A stretch of DNA of 44,874 nucleotides from assembly GCA_003650125.1 (NCBI GenBank), contig QNFX01000015.1:1-44874 (forward strand). Reading direction: 5' to 3'. The stretch is from Campylobacterota bacterium (GTDB lineage: Bacteria; Bdellovibrionota; Bacteriovoracia; Bacteriovoracales; Bacteriovoracaceae). A program made the translations under genes and the position numbers. Positions 1 to 8,439 of this stretch are shown piece by piece (the first letter of the stretch is position 1; each line of letters starts with the position of its first letter). Under the pieces are notes generated by a model. It was not told the DNA's origin and made no database searches. It saw only the letters and a program-made list of their open reading frames with translations.

Positions 1-1
1 A

Positions 2-124
2 GACATCAAGGCCAAAATGAAAGATCCGGGTTGTTTTTGTGAGAGAAGTAATCCCCAAGGGGATTGTTGTCTTGGGAACGTTCAAGATTGGGTCACGAGT
101 GCTAAGAATCAAAAACTCATCTAG
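2..124 (+). CDS. C-terminus of a probable CopZ-like iron-sulfur metallochaperone (partial)
   Basis: Only the last 40 codons are present; the gene enters from the left edge and ends in TAG at 122-124. The visible tail carries four cysteines arranged C-x-C-x9-CC (GCFCERSNPQGDCCLGNV). This resembles the conserved C-terminal segment of proteins annotated as putative iron-sulfur cluster-binding metallochaperones related to Archaeoglobus CopZ. That is recalled family knowledge; the N-terminal zinc/2Fe-2S part cannot be seen here. Its stop codon overlaps the stop of the convergent pirin gene. Such proteins handle copper or iron-sulfur clusters in the cytoplasm, often near metal efflux pumps, and an RND exporter lies 1 kb away on the other strand. 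Confidence 0.6.
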   Translation, partial: DIKAKMKDPGCFCERSNPQGDCCLGNVQDWVTSAKNQKLI

Positions 125-804
125 TGATCATTTTCTTGAATAAGGATGAGACCAATTTTCGATAAACTTAAAAGCTCTAAGTTTTCACCTTCAATCAAGC
201 TTCCTTTAGATACTTCCAAATCATCCATTTTTGCCAACCCATCAAAAAGTATCGCAACGAACTTGCCCTCGGTCTTAATTTTTTCACCACTACCTAGAAG
301 TCCAATTTTACAGGTCATTGAACTTTTAAGAGTGTCCCCCTCGCCACCATGAACAGTGATAAGTTGATTACCTTCAATGGCAAAATTTTTGTATTCAGGA
401 TTTAGGTCATTTTGGGGAGGACGAAACCAAATCTGAACAAAATCTGCTTTCTCATCACTCATACTAAATTCAGAATGAGTCATGCCTGTGCCTGCTCGTT
501 GGACTTGAACACCAGGGGATTGAATTGTTGTTCCATCACCTAAACTTCCTTTATGTCCAATTTTTCCACTTGATACAAAACTTACAATATCGACTTCTTT
601 ATGTGGATGAAGTGGAGCGCCATCATTTGGTTTGAAGTATCCCATGGACAAGTAAATAAAATCTCCTAATCCATGACTAATATCTTCTCGGTTTCTAGCT
701 TGAGGCCAAAGTTCACGGTTAAGTACCATTTGTCTTTCAACAATTCCGGCAAAACCTCCAGGCGGTAAATCTTCGAATTTAATAACTCTAATATTTTCAT
801 TCAT
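121..804 (-). CDS. Pirin family protein
   Basis: 227 residues, a double-cupin pirin (YhhW/pirin family). The N-terminal cupin holds the four expected metal ligands: His66 and His68 in HPHKEVDI, and His110 and Glu112 in MTHSEF. Length matches the compact bacterial pirins (about 230). Family members bind a single iron and have been described as quercetinases or as redox/iron-responsive regulators; no substrate can be deduced. It is the last gene of a minus-strand row, RND exporter - DUF302 - pirin, with 8 bp between the DUF302 stop and its ATG, so it is probably co-transcribed. No signal peptide, so cytoplasmic. Confidence 0.9.
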   Translation of the reverse strand: MNENIRVIKFEDLPPGGFAGIVERQMVLNRELWPQARNREDISHGLGDFIYLSMGYFKPNDGAPLHPHKEVDIVSFVSSGKIGHKGSLGDGTTIQSPGVQVQRAGTGMTHSEFSMSDEKADFVQIWFRPPQNDLNPEYKNFAIEGNQLITVHGGEGDTLKSSMTCKIGLLGSGEKIKTEGKFVAILFDGLAKMDDLEVSKGSLIEGENLELLSLSKIGLILIQENDH

Positions 805-812
805 AGTTTAAA

Positions 813-1202
813 TTATAATGAGTCTATAACCTCTTTTAAAAGAGCTTGTGCCTCGGTTGCGACGGCCCCTAGGTTTTCATTTTCCACTGCCTGCATAGAT
901 GACATAGGATCCACTGCTGAGATTTCCACAACTCCATTTTCATCTTTTTGTTGGACGATAACATTGCAAGGGAGCATGGTACCGATTTTATCTTCACTTT
1001 GTAGCGCCTGGTAGGCCAACTTTGGATTACAGGCCCCCAAAATTTTATAATTATAAAAATCAACATCCAGCTTTTTTTTAAGCGTAGCTTTTAAATCAAT
1101 TTCTGTGAGTACGCCAAACCCCTTTTCCTTAAGTTTTAAGGTAATGAGATTAACCCCTTCATCAAAGGTAGTTTCCAGGGTTTTTGAAAAATAATAACTC
1201 AT
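813..1202 (-). CDS. DUF302 family protein
   Basis: 129 residues with the DUF302 layout: an N-terminal motif FSKTLETTFDEGV, then LKEKGFGVLTEIDL, then a central GACNPKLAYQAL block and a MLPCNVIVQQ strand. No signal peptide or membrane segment, so probably a soluble cytoplasmic alpha/beta protein. The function of DUF302 is not established; members are frequent near sulfur, metal and redox genes. The ATG lies one base after the stop of the upstream RND gene (TAAAATG), implying translational coupling with the exporter. Confidence 0.88.
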   Translation of the reverse strand: MSYYFSKTLETTFDEGVNLITLKLKEKGFGVLTEIDLKATLKKKLDVDFYNYKILGACNPKLAYQALQSEDKIGTMLPCNVIVQQKDENGVVEISAVDPMSSMQAVENENLGAVATEAQALLKEVIDSL

Positions 1203-1203
1203 T

Positions 1204-4200
1204 TTAATTCCAATCCTTTTTTCTGATCATTACATATAGTGTGGGAAATGCAATCAGAATAAGCGCCGAACTCATTCCCAGTCCCAAAATTATGGCCCAG
1301 GCCAGACCTGACCAAACTGGATCATCTAATATAGTCAATGACCCAAGCATGGTAGTGATGGTTGTTAGAGCAATGGGGCGTAACCTGGTTGAGCAGGCAT
1401 CAACCAGGGCATCAATTATACCTATGTTTTTATCTCTTAAGGAATTTAGGTACTCAAGCAGAATAATCGAGTTGTTCACCGCTATTCCGGCCAAGGCAAT
1501 AATACCAATCATTGAAGTGGCAGTGAAATATTCACCCATAGTAAAATTTAGAATCATAAATCCTGGAAAGACGCCAATGATGCTCAGAGGAATGGTACTC
1601 ATGATTATTAGAGCGTCCAAAAATGACATAAACTGCGCAACTAGAACCACATAAATTATAAAAACTGCCACCAACATGGCCAAAATCAAATCACGAAAAA
1701 CCTCAAGGGTTAGTTCCCATTCCCCTCCCAAACTAATTCTAATAGCATCTCCCTTTGAGGATTGATAATCTACGCCAAATAAGTCAACACTGGTTCGAGC
1801 TCCTTTTTGATCATCTAGTTTGTAACTAAATAGAAATTTTAAAAGATCAATACCCGCATAGGTAATAGAGCGATCGGCCATCTCTCCAAAAATATAGATA
1901 GTATTTCTATGATTTTCCCTTAACAAGGGAGGAGAAGTCTCCACCTCCTCAACCTTGGCCAGACGACTAAGGGGAATTGAAATCCTAAAAGGATTGCGAA
2001 AGGTAATATTTTCAAGTGAGCTGATATTTAGTCGTGCCTTTTTATGAAATCTTAAACGAATAAGTTCTTGTTCTATATTTTCCTTATGATGGTAAATACC
2101 AATAACTTTGCCGGAATACATAGCATTTATGTTTGTGACAATTTGGGCGGGAGTAACTCTTGTCCTGGCACACTCGGCAGTGTCTATAATAAGTTGATAA
2201 GTTTTGGTCTTTTCTGGAAATGACATATCAGCATCAACTACCCCCTCAACCTTTTCTACTTGTGGCATAATATCTAGTGCTACTTTTCTTAGTAACTCCT
2301 GATTACTACTTTGAACTTTAACTAATAAAGTAGAAAGAACAGGAGGCCCTGGAGGGTCCTCAATAAGCTGTAATTTTACTTTGGGTTCCATCAACCTATT
2401 AAGCAATGGGCGCCATTTAAGAACTAATTCTTCCGATGTAAGCTTGCGCTCATCATCGTCGATCAATCCAACTCTTATAGTCGCTTGATTAAATCCTCTT
2501 CTGCTCTCAACTCCTTTAAATAGTCCATTAAAGTCAGTGATAGGGCCTACCCCTACATAACTTTGTACCATGTTAACTTCTCTATAAGTTAGAAGTTCCT
2601 TTTCTAGCGCCTGAGTTGCTTTATAAGTTTCCTCTAGAGAGGCCCCCGCTGGTAAATCAACATAAACAAAAAATTGATCTACATTGGCCTTTGGGAGCAT
2701 TCTAAATTTAACCAGATAGAGAGCGGGTAGAGTAATCGATGCCAGCAACAGAAATAAAATACCCATTAGGGTAATATTTCGTTTTTTACGATTACTTAAT
2801 ATCTTTCTTAAATTTTTGCCATAAAAGGCCAATATGCTTTGCCCCCATTTTTTTATTCTTCCAGGTTCTTTTGTAACGATGGATGATTTTCTAATAATTA
2901 CCGATGCCATCCAGGGATTTATGGAAAACGATATAAACATGGAAATGATAATGGCAGCGGGAACAAAAAATGGGATAGGTCCCATATAAGGGCCCATCAT
3001 GCCTGAGATGAATGCCATTGGAATAAAAGCAATAACTGTTGTTATGGTGGACATAAAAAGTCCTGGGCCCACCTCATTAACAGAATCAATAAAACCCTGT
3101 TTGGTAATTTTTTTTCCACCTGACATATTGCGAGCAATATTTTCAATTACGACGGTAGCATTATCTACTAGAAGCCCTAGAGAAAGTATCAGAGCAAAAA
3201 GCGTTATTCGATTTATATCTTGACCCGCAAGGTGGGCAACGCCAAATACAGATAATAAAGTTAGGGGGATCGCGATGGCCACTAAAAGGGCAGACTTCAT
3301 ATTCAAAAAGAAAAAGAGAACTATAATGACAATAAAAATGGCGGCCAGAAGATTTTCAAGTAGCCCGTTTATCTCATCTCTTGCTGTATCACCATTATTG
3401 ATAATAATTTTTGCCGAAACTGCCTCATCAATTTTCATCTGCCCCAGTTTTAGTTTTAGAGAATCAGTCACTTCGGTGATGTTACTTCCTGCTAATTTGG
3501 CCACACTTATTAAGACAACATTATCTTGTGGCGTGGAATTTTTGGTTAAATGTCTTACATGTTGTTCAATTTCCTCGGCACTTTCCCTAACGGTGGCAAT
3601 ATCTTTGATCTGAATTTTTTTCACATCCTTTGTTGCTACGACAATATTTTTAACTTGTTCAGGATTTTGAACCCACCCGATAACTTCTAGTGGAGTATAA
3701 ACATCCGCACCTTTTATAAGACCGGATGGAAGATAAAGGTTATTGTTTTTCAGCGCCTGGGCTATATCGTTTATTCCAAGGGCATAGGTGGACAGTTTTT
3801 TTGATTCTATTGTAATTGAAAGCTCTCTTCTTCGACCTCCAACAACAAAGATACGAGATGTTCCTTTCACCCTAGAGAGTTGATCTCGAAGAACAAAAGC
3901 GTATTTGCGAAGAGCAATTGGATCTAATTCCCCAGATGTTAAAGCTATGACTGCCACAGGTACATTATCGGGGTCAATGGTTGTAATAATGGGTTCAGGA
4001 ATACCTAGAGGGGCCAATACCATATCACTTTGAATACGGTCATTTAAAGAAATCTTGGCATCATTAAAGTCTTCCCCTACATAAAAATTAACATTAATGG
4101 TAGTTCTTCCTCCCCGAGTAGTTACAGAATATATATCTTCGACTCCAGAGATATCAGTAAGAATATTTTCTAAAGGTTTGGTAACTTGCTCGAGGACTTC

Positions 4201-4383
4201 TTTTCGACTGGCCCCTGGATAATCAACTATAATTTGAAAGGCGGGGGCCACGATGGTGGGATTATATTTTTTGGTGGATAGTACAAAAGAAATTATTCCC
4301 CATACAAATAATGAAATCAGGATAAGAAGAGTTAGTTTACCGTTCTTAATAAAAAAGCTTGCAAAGACCCCAGTCCAATTCAT
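1204..4383 (-). CDS. RND-family efflux permease (AcrB/MexF-like inner-membrane subunit)
   Basis: About 1060 residues, the usual length of a proton-driven RND exporter. Visible are an N-terminal membrane helix (LTLLILISLFVWGIISFVL), a large periplasmic loop, a helix cluster around residues 345-500, a second periplasmic loop, and a C-terminal helix cluster. The transmembrane-4 motif reads GLLVDNATVVIEN: the first aspartate is kept and the second is Asn, a common variant outside the AcrB subfamily. The reading frame extends four codons further to an ATG at 4395 with no ribosome site; the ATG at 4383 has GGGCGGG upstream and is preferred. No membrane-fusion or outer-membrane partner is next to it, so those parts must be encoded elsewhere. 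Substrate unknown. Confidence 0.9.
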   Translation of the reverse strand: MNWTGVFASFFIKNGKLTLLILISLFVWGIISFVLSTKKYNPTIVAPAFQIIVDYPGASRKEVLEQVTKPLENILTDISGVEDIYSVTTRGGRTTINVNFYVGEDFNDAKISLNDRIQSDMVLAPLGIPEPIITTIDPDNVPVAVIALTSGELDPIALRKYAFVLRDQLSRVKGTSRIFVVGGRRRELSITIESKKLSTYALGINDIAQALKNNNLYLPSGLIKGADVYTPLEVIGWVQNPEQVKNIVVATKDVKKIQIKDIATVRESAEEIEQHVRHLTKNSTPQDNVVLISVAKLAGSNITEVTDSLKLKLGQMKIDEAVSAKIIINNGDTARDEINGLLENLLAAIFIVIIVLFFFLNMKSALLVAIAIPLTLLSVFGVAHLAGQDINRITLFALILSLGLLVDNATVVIENIARNMSGGKKITKQGFIDSVNEVGPGLFMSTITTVIAFIPMAFISGMMGPYMGPIPFFVPAAIIISMFISFSINPWMASVIIRKSSIVTKEPGRIKKWGQSILAFYGKNLRKILSNRKKRNITLMGILFLLLASITLPALYLVKFRMLPKANVDQFFVYVDLPAGASLEETYKATQALEKELLTYREVNMVQSYVGVGPITDFNGLFKGVESRRGFNQATIRVGLIDDDERKLTSEELVLKWRPLLNRLMEPKVKLQLIEDPPGPPVLSTLLVKVQSSNQELLRKVALDIMPQVEKVEGVVDADMSFPEKTKTYQLIIDTAECARTRVTPAQIVTNINAMYSGKVIGIYHHKENIEQELIRLRFHKKARLNISSLENITFRNPFRISIPLSRLAKVEEVETSPPLLRENHRNTIYIFGEMADRSITYAGIDLLKFLFSYKLDDQKGARTSVDLFGVDYQSSKGDAIRISLGGEWELTLEVFRDLILAMLVAVFIIYVVLVAQFMSFLDALIIMSTIPLSIIGVFPGFMILNFTMGEYFTATSMIGIIALAGIAVNNSIILLEYLNSLRDKNIGIIDALVDACSTRLRPIALTTITTMLGSLTILDDPVWSGLAWAIILGLGMSSALILIAFPTLYVMIRKKDWN

Positions 4384-4518
4384 AATCCCGCCCATAAAAA
4401 AATTAAATCTTTAAAAAAGAATACTATAGGTGCATCAAAATTTTAATTCAAAAATTGACCAACTATTTCAGTACGCTAACACCTCCATGCTAATTTACAA
4501 AATGGAGCGAGAAATGTT

Positions 4519-4524
4519 TATAAT
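4519..4524 (+). promoter_or_regulatory. Probable -10 box for the PsiE-like gene
   Basis: A perfect TATAAT, 35 bases before the ATG at 4559. Transcription would start near 4531, downstream of the earlier in-frame ATG at 4430, which supports the shorter protein. The -35 is weak (TTACAA with an 18-bp spacer). Confidence 0.4.
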
Positions 4525-4558
4525 ACGTTATGTCTTAACCTTATCCAAAGGAAGTTGG

Positions 4559-5029
4559 ATGGAATCCAATGATGAAAACAAATTGTTTACAGAGCCAGGT
4601 CATGAATTTACCAGTAAATCCGATGATCCATTTGTCGATTTTCTCCATAAAATAATTCGTATTGCTGTAAAGTTTCTCGCCGTGCTTATGGTTTTAGTCA
4701 TTGTTTGGGGAATTGGTGACGTTATTTATGTCTTATATCAACGGCTCATGACACCTCCTGTGCTACTTCTAAGCATTAGTGATATTCTTGCTACTTTTGG
4801 TGCATTTCTAGCGGTATTAATCGCCATAGAAATTTTTATCAATATCACCATGTATCTTAAAACTGATGTCATTCCCGTTAGGCTTGTTGTTGCCACTGCC
4901 CTTATGGCAATTTCACGTAAAGTTATAATTTTTGACTTTAATGAGCTAACCCCGATGTATGTGATCGCAACAGCAGCGGTTGTGTTATCACTTGGAATAA
5001 CCTATTGGCTCATAAGTAAAAAATCTTGA
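4559..5029 (+). CDS. PsiE-like integral membrane protein
   Basis: 156 residues with four predicted membrane helices: a first around IAVKFLAVLMVLVIVWGIGDVIYVLY, a second around ILATFGAFLAVLIAIEIFINI, a third around LVVATALMAISRKVIIF, and a fourth at the C-terminus. This layout and the ISRKVI and VIVWGIGD stretches match the phosphate-starvation-inducible PsiE family (PF06146); the function is unknown. The frame is open back to 4430, but the ATG at 4559 has a good ribosome site (AAAGGAAG, 4547-4554) and a TATAAT upstream. It diverges from the RND gene and converges with the transglutaminase-like gene. No PHO box was recognised, so phosphate control is not claimed. Confidence 0.72.
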   Translation: MESNDENKLFTEPGHEFTSKSDDPFVDFLHKIIRIAVKFLAVLMVLVIVWGIGDVIYVLYQRLMTPPVLLLSISDILATFGAFLAVLIAIEIFINITMYLKTDVIPVRLVVATALMAISRKVIIFDFNELTPMYVIATAAVVLSLGITYWLISKKS

Positions 5030-5062
5030 AGATTGTGCGAGATTTAAAATCTAAGAAGCCTT

Positions 5063-5890
5063 TTATTTCATATTCTTAAGGTCGGAAAATATATAGTAAT
5101 TAGGGTCACGTTTCATGGCATCCCGATAACATTTTTCCTTCTTCATGGATCTATTAATAATCTCTTCCTTTTTTACTAGCGAGGATTTTGCAAAAGATTT
5201 AGGATCTGAAATATCATTTAAACATCTCATGGAAGATGGGCACTTCTGTGAGTCCACATAAAAATAGATCTTCTTATTTTTAATATCGGGAATTCTATAT
5301 TTTACAAAAAGATGAATTCCCATACCTGCCCTGGTTAAAGGAATATTAAGCTCTTTTGCTAAACGAATAGCAATATGGGCATAATCCCAGCAATTCCCTG
5401 TATTTCGCAGTAATTTATTCTCCACTGAAGTTGCCACATGAGAAGTAAGTTTATAGTTGGTAAGAAGATTTGAAGATGAGCAGGCTATCTTCATTATAAG
5501 TTCAAGAGTCGTAATATTATTAGCTATATCATTTCGCAGTAAATCCAACACCAAATCTATCGCTATACGCCCGGGACTATTTTTGTATTTATCAGATCTC
5601 CCATCCAGATTTCGTCTGGATGATGCCCCATGCTCCATGTCAACAGAATGTAACGAGGCCAAAACTCCTCTCGGAAGAATTCTTAAAATTTGTTCTCTCT
5701 TGCTTTGATTGACACGAAATCTCCTATTGGAAAAACAATTATTTTTTAAATTGATAACCCTATAGGCCAAGGACTGATTAATATTTTTGAGTGTTTGCAA
5801 GCGGCGGTTAAATTGAGCGTTACTAAAACCTTCCCCCAGCGCAGAATTCATCAGGAATAAAAAAATACTTATATATTTTAAAATCTCCAT
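5063..5890 (-). CDS. Secreted transglutaminase-like (papain-fold) protein
   Basis: 275 residues with an N-terminal signal peptide (hydrophobic residues 5-17, cleavage probably near residue 19). The C-terminal half shows a transglutaminase-like Cys-His-Asp arrangement: Cys167 in GNCWDYA, His193 in GIHLFVKY and Asp213 in YFYVDSQ, at spacings typical of the transglutaminase-like superfamily. Bacterial members are usually cysteine peptidases or peptidoglycan- or protein-modifying enzymes. The N-terminal 150 residues match nothing I recognise. No operon partner: the upstream gap is 88 bp and the downstream neighbour converges. The fold assignment is fairly firm; the substrate is unknown. Confidence 0.65.
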   Translation of the reverse strand: MEILKYISIFLFLMNSALGEGFSNAQFNRRLQTLKNINQSLAYRVINLKNNCFSNRRFRVNQSKREQILRILPRGVLASLHSVDMEHGASSRRNLDGRSDKYKNSPGRIAIDLVLDLLRNDIANNITTLELIMKIACSSSNLLTNYKLTSHVATSVENKLLRNTGNCWDYAHIAIRLAKELNIPLTRAGMGIHLFVKYRIPDIKNKKIYFYVDSQKCPSSMRCLNDISDPKSFAKSSLVKKEEIINRSMKKEKCYRDAMKRDPNYYIFSDLKNMK

Positions 5891-5978
5891 ATTAAGGCTA
5901 TTTTACTCTAAAACAAAACCTGATTCAAGAGATACTTTTTAAACATAAATGATTTATTAAACACACAACATCTGCAGG

Positions 5979-6542
5979 TTAATTAACTCTGTTGAGAGTG
6001 TTTTTATCTGTATGATGAAAAATACCGGAAAGACTTGGGATCTTTAATTGAGTATCCTCTTCATAAGAGAAACTGTTGTCATCGTATTTGGTGATTTTAA
6101 GTGTATAAATTTCCGTCTGAAAGTTTTCATCTAAAAAAGGGTTTGAACAAATACCAAAGGTTTGGGAACCAAGAGTCGCCTTCATTTCTAAAATTGTTGA
6201 ATCAGGACTGGCACTTCCTCCAGCAATGACTGTAACCCCTCGAGGAACCATAAAGCATTTCATTACCTGCAAGGCCTTGGGATCCCAAAGCCAGTAACCA
6301 AGTTCTTCATGAAATGGATCTTCAGCACCAATTGGCCAAACGGTGGTCTGGTAGCGAAGTCCAAAAAGTTTTTGTTGATGATTTTCCACTGGGGAAAGAG
6401 GGTCAAAAACTAAACGCTCACGATAAGGGGTCTCCATAACTCCTAAATCTTTAGCAGGTGCAGTATCTATTCCACTATCTCCCTCCCAGGTTCCCACCAA
6501 GGATGCGAGCGGTCCTAAATTTTTAATTTCCTCATCAGTCAT
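5979..6542 (-). CDS. Nitrobindin-like heme-binding beta-barrel protein (DUF1794/FABP-like)
   Basis: 187 residues from the preferred ATG at 6542, which has a strong ribosome site (TTGGAGGG) just upstream; the frame is open to 6563. The N-terminal LASLVGTWEGDSG is the GxWxGxG-type signature of the nitrobindin/THAP4 C-terminal family, and LGYWLWDPKALQVMKCFMVPRG fits the next barrel strands. Family members form ten-stranded barrels, and several bind ferric heme and react with NO or peroxynitrite; whether this one has the axial histidine cannot be settled by eye. It follows the cytochrome c'-like gene on the same strand after about 70 bp, so a link to NO or heme stress is possible but inferred. 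Confidence 0.72.
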   Translation of the reverse strand: MTDEEIKNLGPLASLVGTWEGDSGIDTAPAKDLGVMETPYRERLVFDPLSPVENHQQKLFGLRYQTTVWPIGAEDPFHEELGYWLWDPKALQVMKCFMVPRGVTVIAGGSASPDSTILEMKATLGSQTFGICSNPFLDENFQTEIYTLKITKYDDNSFSYEEDTQLKIPSLSGIFHHTDKNTLNRVN

Positions 6543-6614
6543 GTTTTCCCTCCAAGTTTTCACCTAAGTTTAATTATTTTCTACTGAAAGGCTATAATTG
6601 TCATCAATTTTTAA

Positions 6615-7142
6615 TCAATGGATTTTAGACATAGATTTATGAAACTCTTCTTGTGAAACAATCTCTTGCTTAAAAGTGGAATGACAAGAGGTGCAAGTCC
6701 GAAGAGTAGCACCTAGTTTTTTAACAAAAAGGTCGTAATCTTTTTTCTTGGCAGCATGAACAAGCTTATCAGCGGTGCTATGTAAGACAAGTCCCATCTC
6801 AGTAAAACCAGGTGTGGCCTTACCCATGTTATTACACATCATTTTCATTTTTGGAGAACTAGCAAGACGTACAGATTCTTTTTGCATTTTTTCAAAATCT
6901 TTTATTGCCAGCGCACTGACAATAGATGCAATCGCCTCCAAGTGATCTCTCATATTTTTTAACTGATGTTTACTCATCTCAGCTGTCATTTTAACAGGTC
7001 GCCTTTTATCAGAAGAGTTAATTTCGTGTCCATTATTTAAAAGAGACATATTATAATTGTGTGCAGAGTTTTGTGTCCACCCTTGAGAGGAAATAAAAAT
7101 CGAGAATATAGGCAGCAATATTTTTTTAGATATTTTTTTCAT
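6615..7142 (-). CDS. Cytochrome c'-like (class II) periplasmic protein, copy 1
   Basis: 175 residues: a signal peptide (residues 1 to about 23), a mostly helical body, and one C-terminal heme motif Cys150-Thr-Ser-Cys153-His154. A heme motif near the C-terminus of a helical protein is the class II/cytochrome c' layout; such cytochromes bind NO or transfer electrons. The ATG lies inside the 3' end of the MarR gene (17-bp overlap) behind a GAGG site, so the two are translationally coupled. The body aligns by eye with the cytochrome at 9475-9930 (shared DF-K-QK, P-F-MG-VH and CHxTxK positions), so the two are paralogs. Export and heme attachment would depend on ResB/CcsA, also encoded in this window. 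Confidence 0.8.
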   Translation of the reverse strand: MKKISKKILLPIFSIFISSQGWTQNSAHNYNMSLLNNGHEINSSDKRRPVKMTAEMSKHQLKNMRDHLEAIASIVSALAIKDFEKMQKESVRLASSPKMKMMCNNMGKATPGFTEMGLVLHSTADKLVHAAKKKDYDLFVKKLGATLRTCTSCHSTFKQEIVSQEEFHKSMSKIH

Positions 7143-7587
7143 TTTTAACCTCTTTAAGCAAGCTATTTGCTCTATTTAATACTTCCAAAGTTTCAATTAA
7201 GTCCTTATGTTTACTTTTTGGAATATGACCTAATAGTTCTTCAATATATTTTTTAGATGAAAGCTCTAATCGCTTACACATCTTTTTTCCTTTTGCCGTT
7301 AATTCTAATAAAAGAGCTCTTTTGTCTGAATCAGAGATGACTCTTTTTATAAAACTACTTTTCTCTAAAGATTGTATTAATCTTGAAATATTACTTTTAT
7401 TCAGACCCAGCAAAGTGGCCAACTCCTTCTGATTAAGACATTTCCCATTAGTCGCACCAATCTCCATAATGGCATGGGCCTTAGTCGGGGAAACATTTGC
7501 ACCACATGGAGTTTGAATCGAACCATTCCCATCAAATTGCCGTGCAAAGCTTTGAAGCGCAGACCGAAATTTAAGATAGTCTTTCAC
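7126..7587 (-). CDS. MarR-family transcriptional regulator, copy 1
   Basis: 153 residues with a MarR winged helix: recognition region LNQKELATLLGLNKSNISRLIQSLEK and wing KRVISDSDKRALLLELTAKGKK, flanked by helices for dimerisation. The start is GTG (7585-7587) with TTAGGA just upstream. It directly precedes, and overlaps by 17 bp, the cytochrome c'-like gene. A 20-bp inverted repeat at 7607-7626, 20 bp before the start codon, is the likely operator and implies autoregulation of the pair. MarR proteins usually respond to small aromatic ligands, metals or oxidants; two cysteines (CGANVS region and KGKKMCKR) might allow redox sensing, but that is speculative. Confidence 0.9.
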   Translation of the reverse strand: MKDYLKFRSALQSFARQFDGNGSIQTPCGANVSPTKAHAIMEIGATNGKCLNQKELATLLGLNKSNISRLIQSLEKSSFIKRVISDSDKRALLLELTAKGKKMCKRLELSSKKYIEELLGHIPKSKHKDLIETLEVLNRANSLLKEVKNEKNI

Positions 7588-7606
7588 GATCCTAACTTAG
7601 TGCAGA

Positions 7607-7626
7607 TTGGTTGCATTCGCAACTAA
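7607..7626. promoter_or_regulatory. Candidate MarR operator 1
   Basis: Inverted repeat TTGGTTGCATTCGCAACTAA: 8-bp arms with one mismatch around a 4-bp centre, 20 bp before the GTG of the MarR gene. Its outer six bases on each side (TTGGTT and AACTAA) are identical to those of the repeat at 10363-10382 in front of the second MarR gene. It would overlap a possible -35 (TTGCGA) of the minus-strand promoter. Confidence 0.6.
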
Positions 7627-7908
7627 TTAAAACTAAGATCCAGCTGTTCGACACTATCCAATGGTGGATGTGGCGAAATGTTCCTAAGAACCCGAAATCC
7701 ATATTTTTGCAAATATTAAAAACTACAAACTATCACTTCCCTTACCTGCAAATGTATTCAAATCAACCTGTTATTCGCTTGTACTTAGAAAATATAAGGT
7801 CTAAGGTTCATCAACTACGCTTCTTTACAGAAAATCTTCCTTTAATTCTGTAATCGATCTTAGCTATTACAAAATATTTCTATTTTTTTTACTCTAAAGA
7901 ATATAACC
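7627..7908. other. Intergenic stretch without a convincing gene
   Basis: About 280 bp between the first MarR operator and the ribosome site of the 41-codon gene. The only open frame begins with TTG, has no ribosome site and shows no family-like sequence, so I leave it out. The stretch is AT-rich and must hold the promoter of the small gene at 7921; no -35/-10 pair stands out. Confidence 0.4.
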
Positions 7909-7920
7909 AGGAGACAAAGC

Positions 7921-8046
7921 ATGGCAAAAGGACAAGACAGAGGTAGCAAAGATAAGGCCCAAAACAAGGATAAGAAAAAATTGGGAATTAAAGAAAAACG
8001 AAAATTAAAAAAAGAGAAAGAACTTGCAAAAAAGAAAGGTATTTAA
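7921..8046 (+). CDS. Small, highly basic 41-residue protein
   Basis: Starts at ATG 7921 behind an excellent ribosome site (AGGAG at 7909-7913, 7-base spacing) and ends with TAA at 8044-8046. The product is almost entirely charged: 19 lysines and 2 arginines among 41 residues, with KDKKK and EKRKLKKEKE runs and a MAKGQDRG start. Short lysine-rich proteins of this look occur in many proteobacteria as hypothetical proteins; they may bind nucleic acid or be disordered. Its last few codons abut the end of a decayed ORF6N fragment on the opposite strand. The function is unknown; it is called real because of the ribosome site and uninterrupted frame. Confidence 0.6.
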   Translation: MAKGQDRGSKDKAQNKDKKKLGIKEKRKLKKEKELAKKKGI

Positions 8047-8169
8047 AACTCCAGATAGCATGGCCAGGCCATTCTCTGAAAAAACCATCGGAAGTTTTTG
8101 TTTACCACCTCGCCCTACCTTTGAAGTCGCAATTTGCGACTTCAAAATATCGTATTCTTCTTTAGATTT
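8038..8169 (-). pseudogene. Remnant of an ORF6N-domain protein, fragment A
   Basis: Reading the minus strand from about 8169 down gives about 44 uninterrupted codons that match the C-terminal half of the ORF6N domain (PF10543): EEYDILKSQIATSK, then GRGGKQKLPMVFSENGLAML, then SGVLN. A stop codon lies just upstream in frame, and the downstream frame runs into the 3' end of the 41-codon gene, so there is no complete gene. ORF6N domains occur in phage and mobile-element DNA-binding proteins. The AATTTGCGACTTC coding stretch makes a 13-bp inverted repeat at 8120-8146, which is a by-product of the sequence and need not be functional. Confidence 0.65.
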
Positions 8170-8171
8170 AA

Positions 8172-8312
8172 GTTAGGTCTCTCATATGTTTTTTATAATA
8201 CCCTTTAATGGCGTAAATTTGATCTTCACTAAGACCCCTTAGGTAAGTTTTTAAAACAAAAAATCTATAAAGAATTTCAGCTGAAATTTTCCTGGCCGAG
8301 AGTATAAAAAAG
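8172..8312 (-). pseudogene. Open remnant between the ORF6N fragments
   Basis: On the minus strand about 47 codons are open and end in TAA at 8169-8171 (tail LRGLSEDQIYAIKGYYKKH and a few more residues). The sequence looks protein-like (amphipathic, sensible codons), but there is no start codon with a ribosome site, and the frame is closed by a stop just upstream. I do not recognise the family. It is probably another piece of the decayed insert. Confidence 0.3.
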
Positions 8313-8439
8313 AATTACCAAATACAGTCAATTATTTCATTTACCGTAAATAGTTATAGATCAAGCCGTATAACGTACTGTTTTTATAGACTTCTATTCA
8401 GCTCAATATTGAGCCGAATGGATTTTCACTTCCGCCACC

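Noticed and set aside
7611-7853. 80-codon open frame on the plus strand
   Set aside because: TTG start lying inside the MarR operator repeat, no ribosome site, composition unlike a folded protein.
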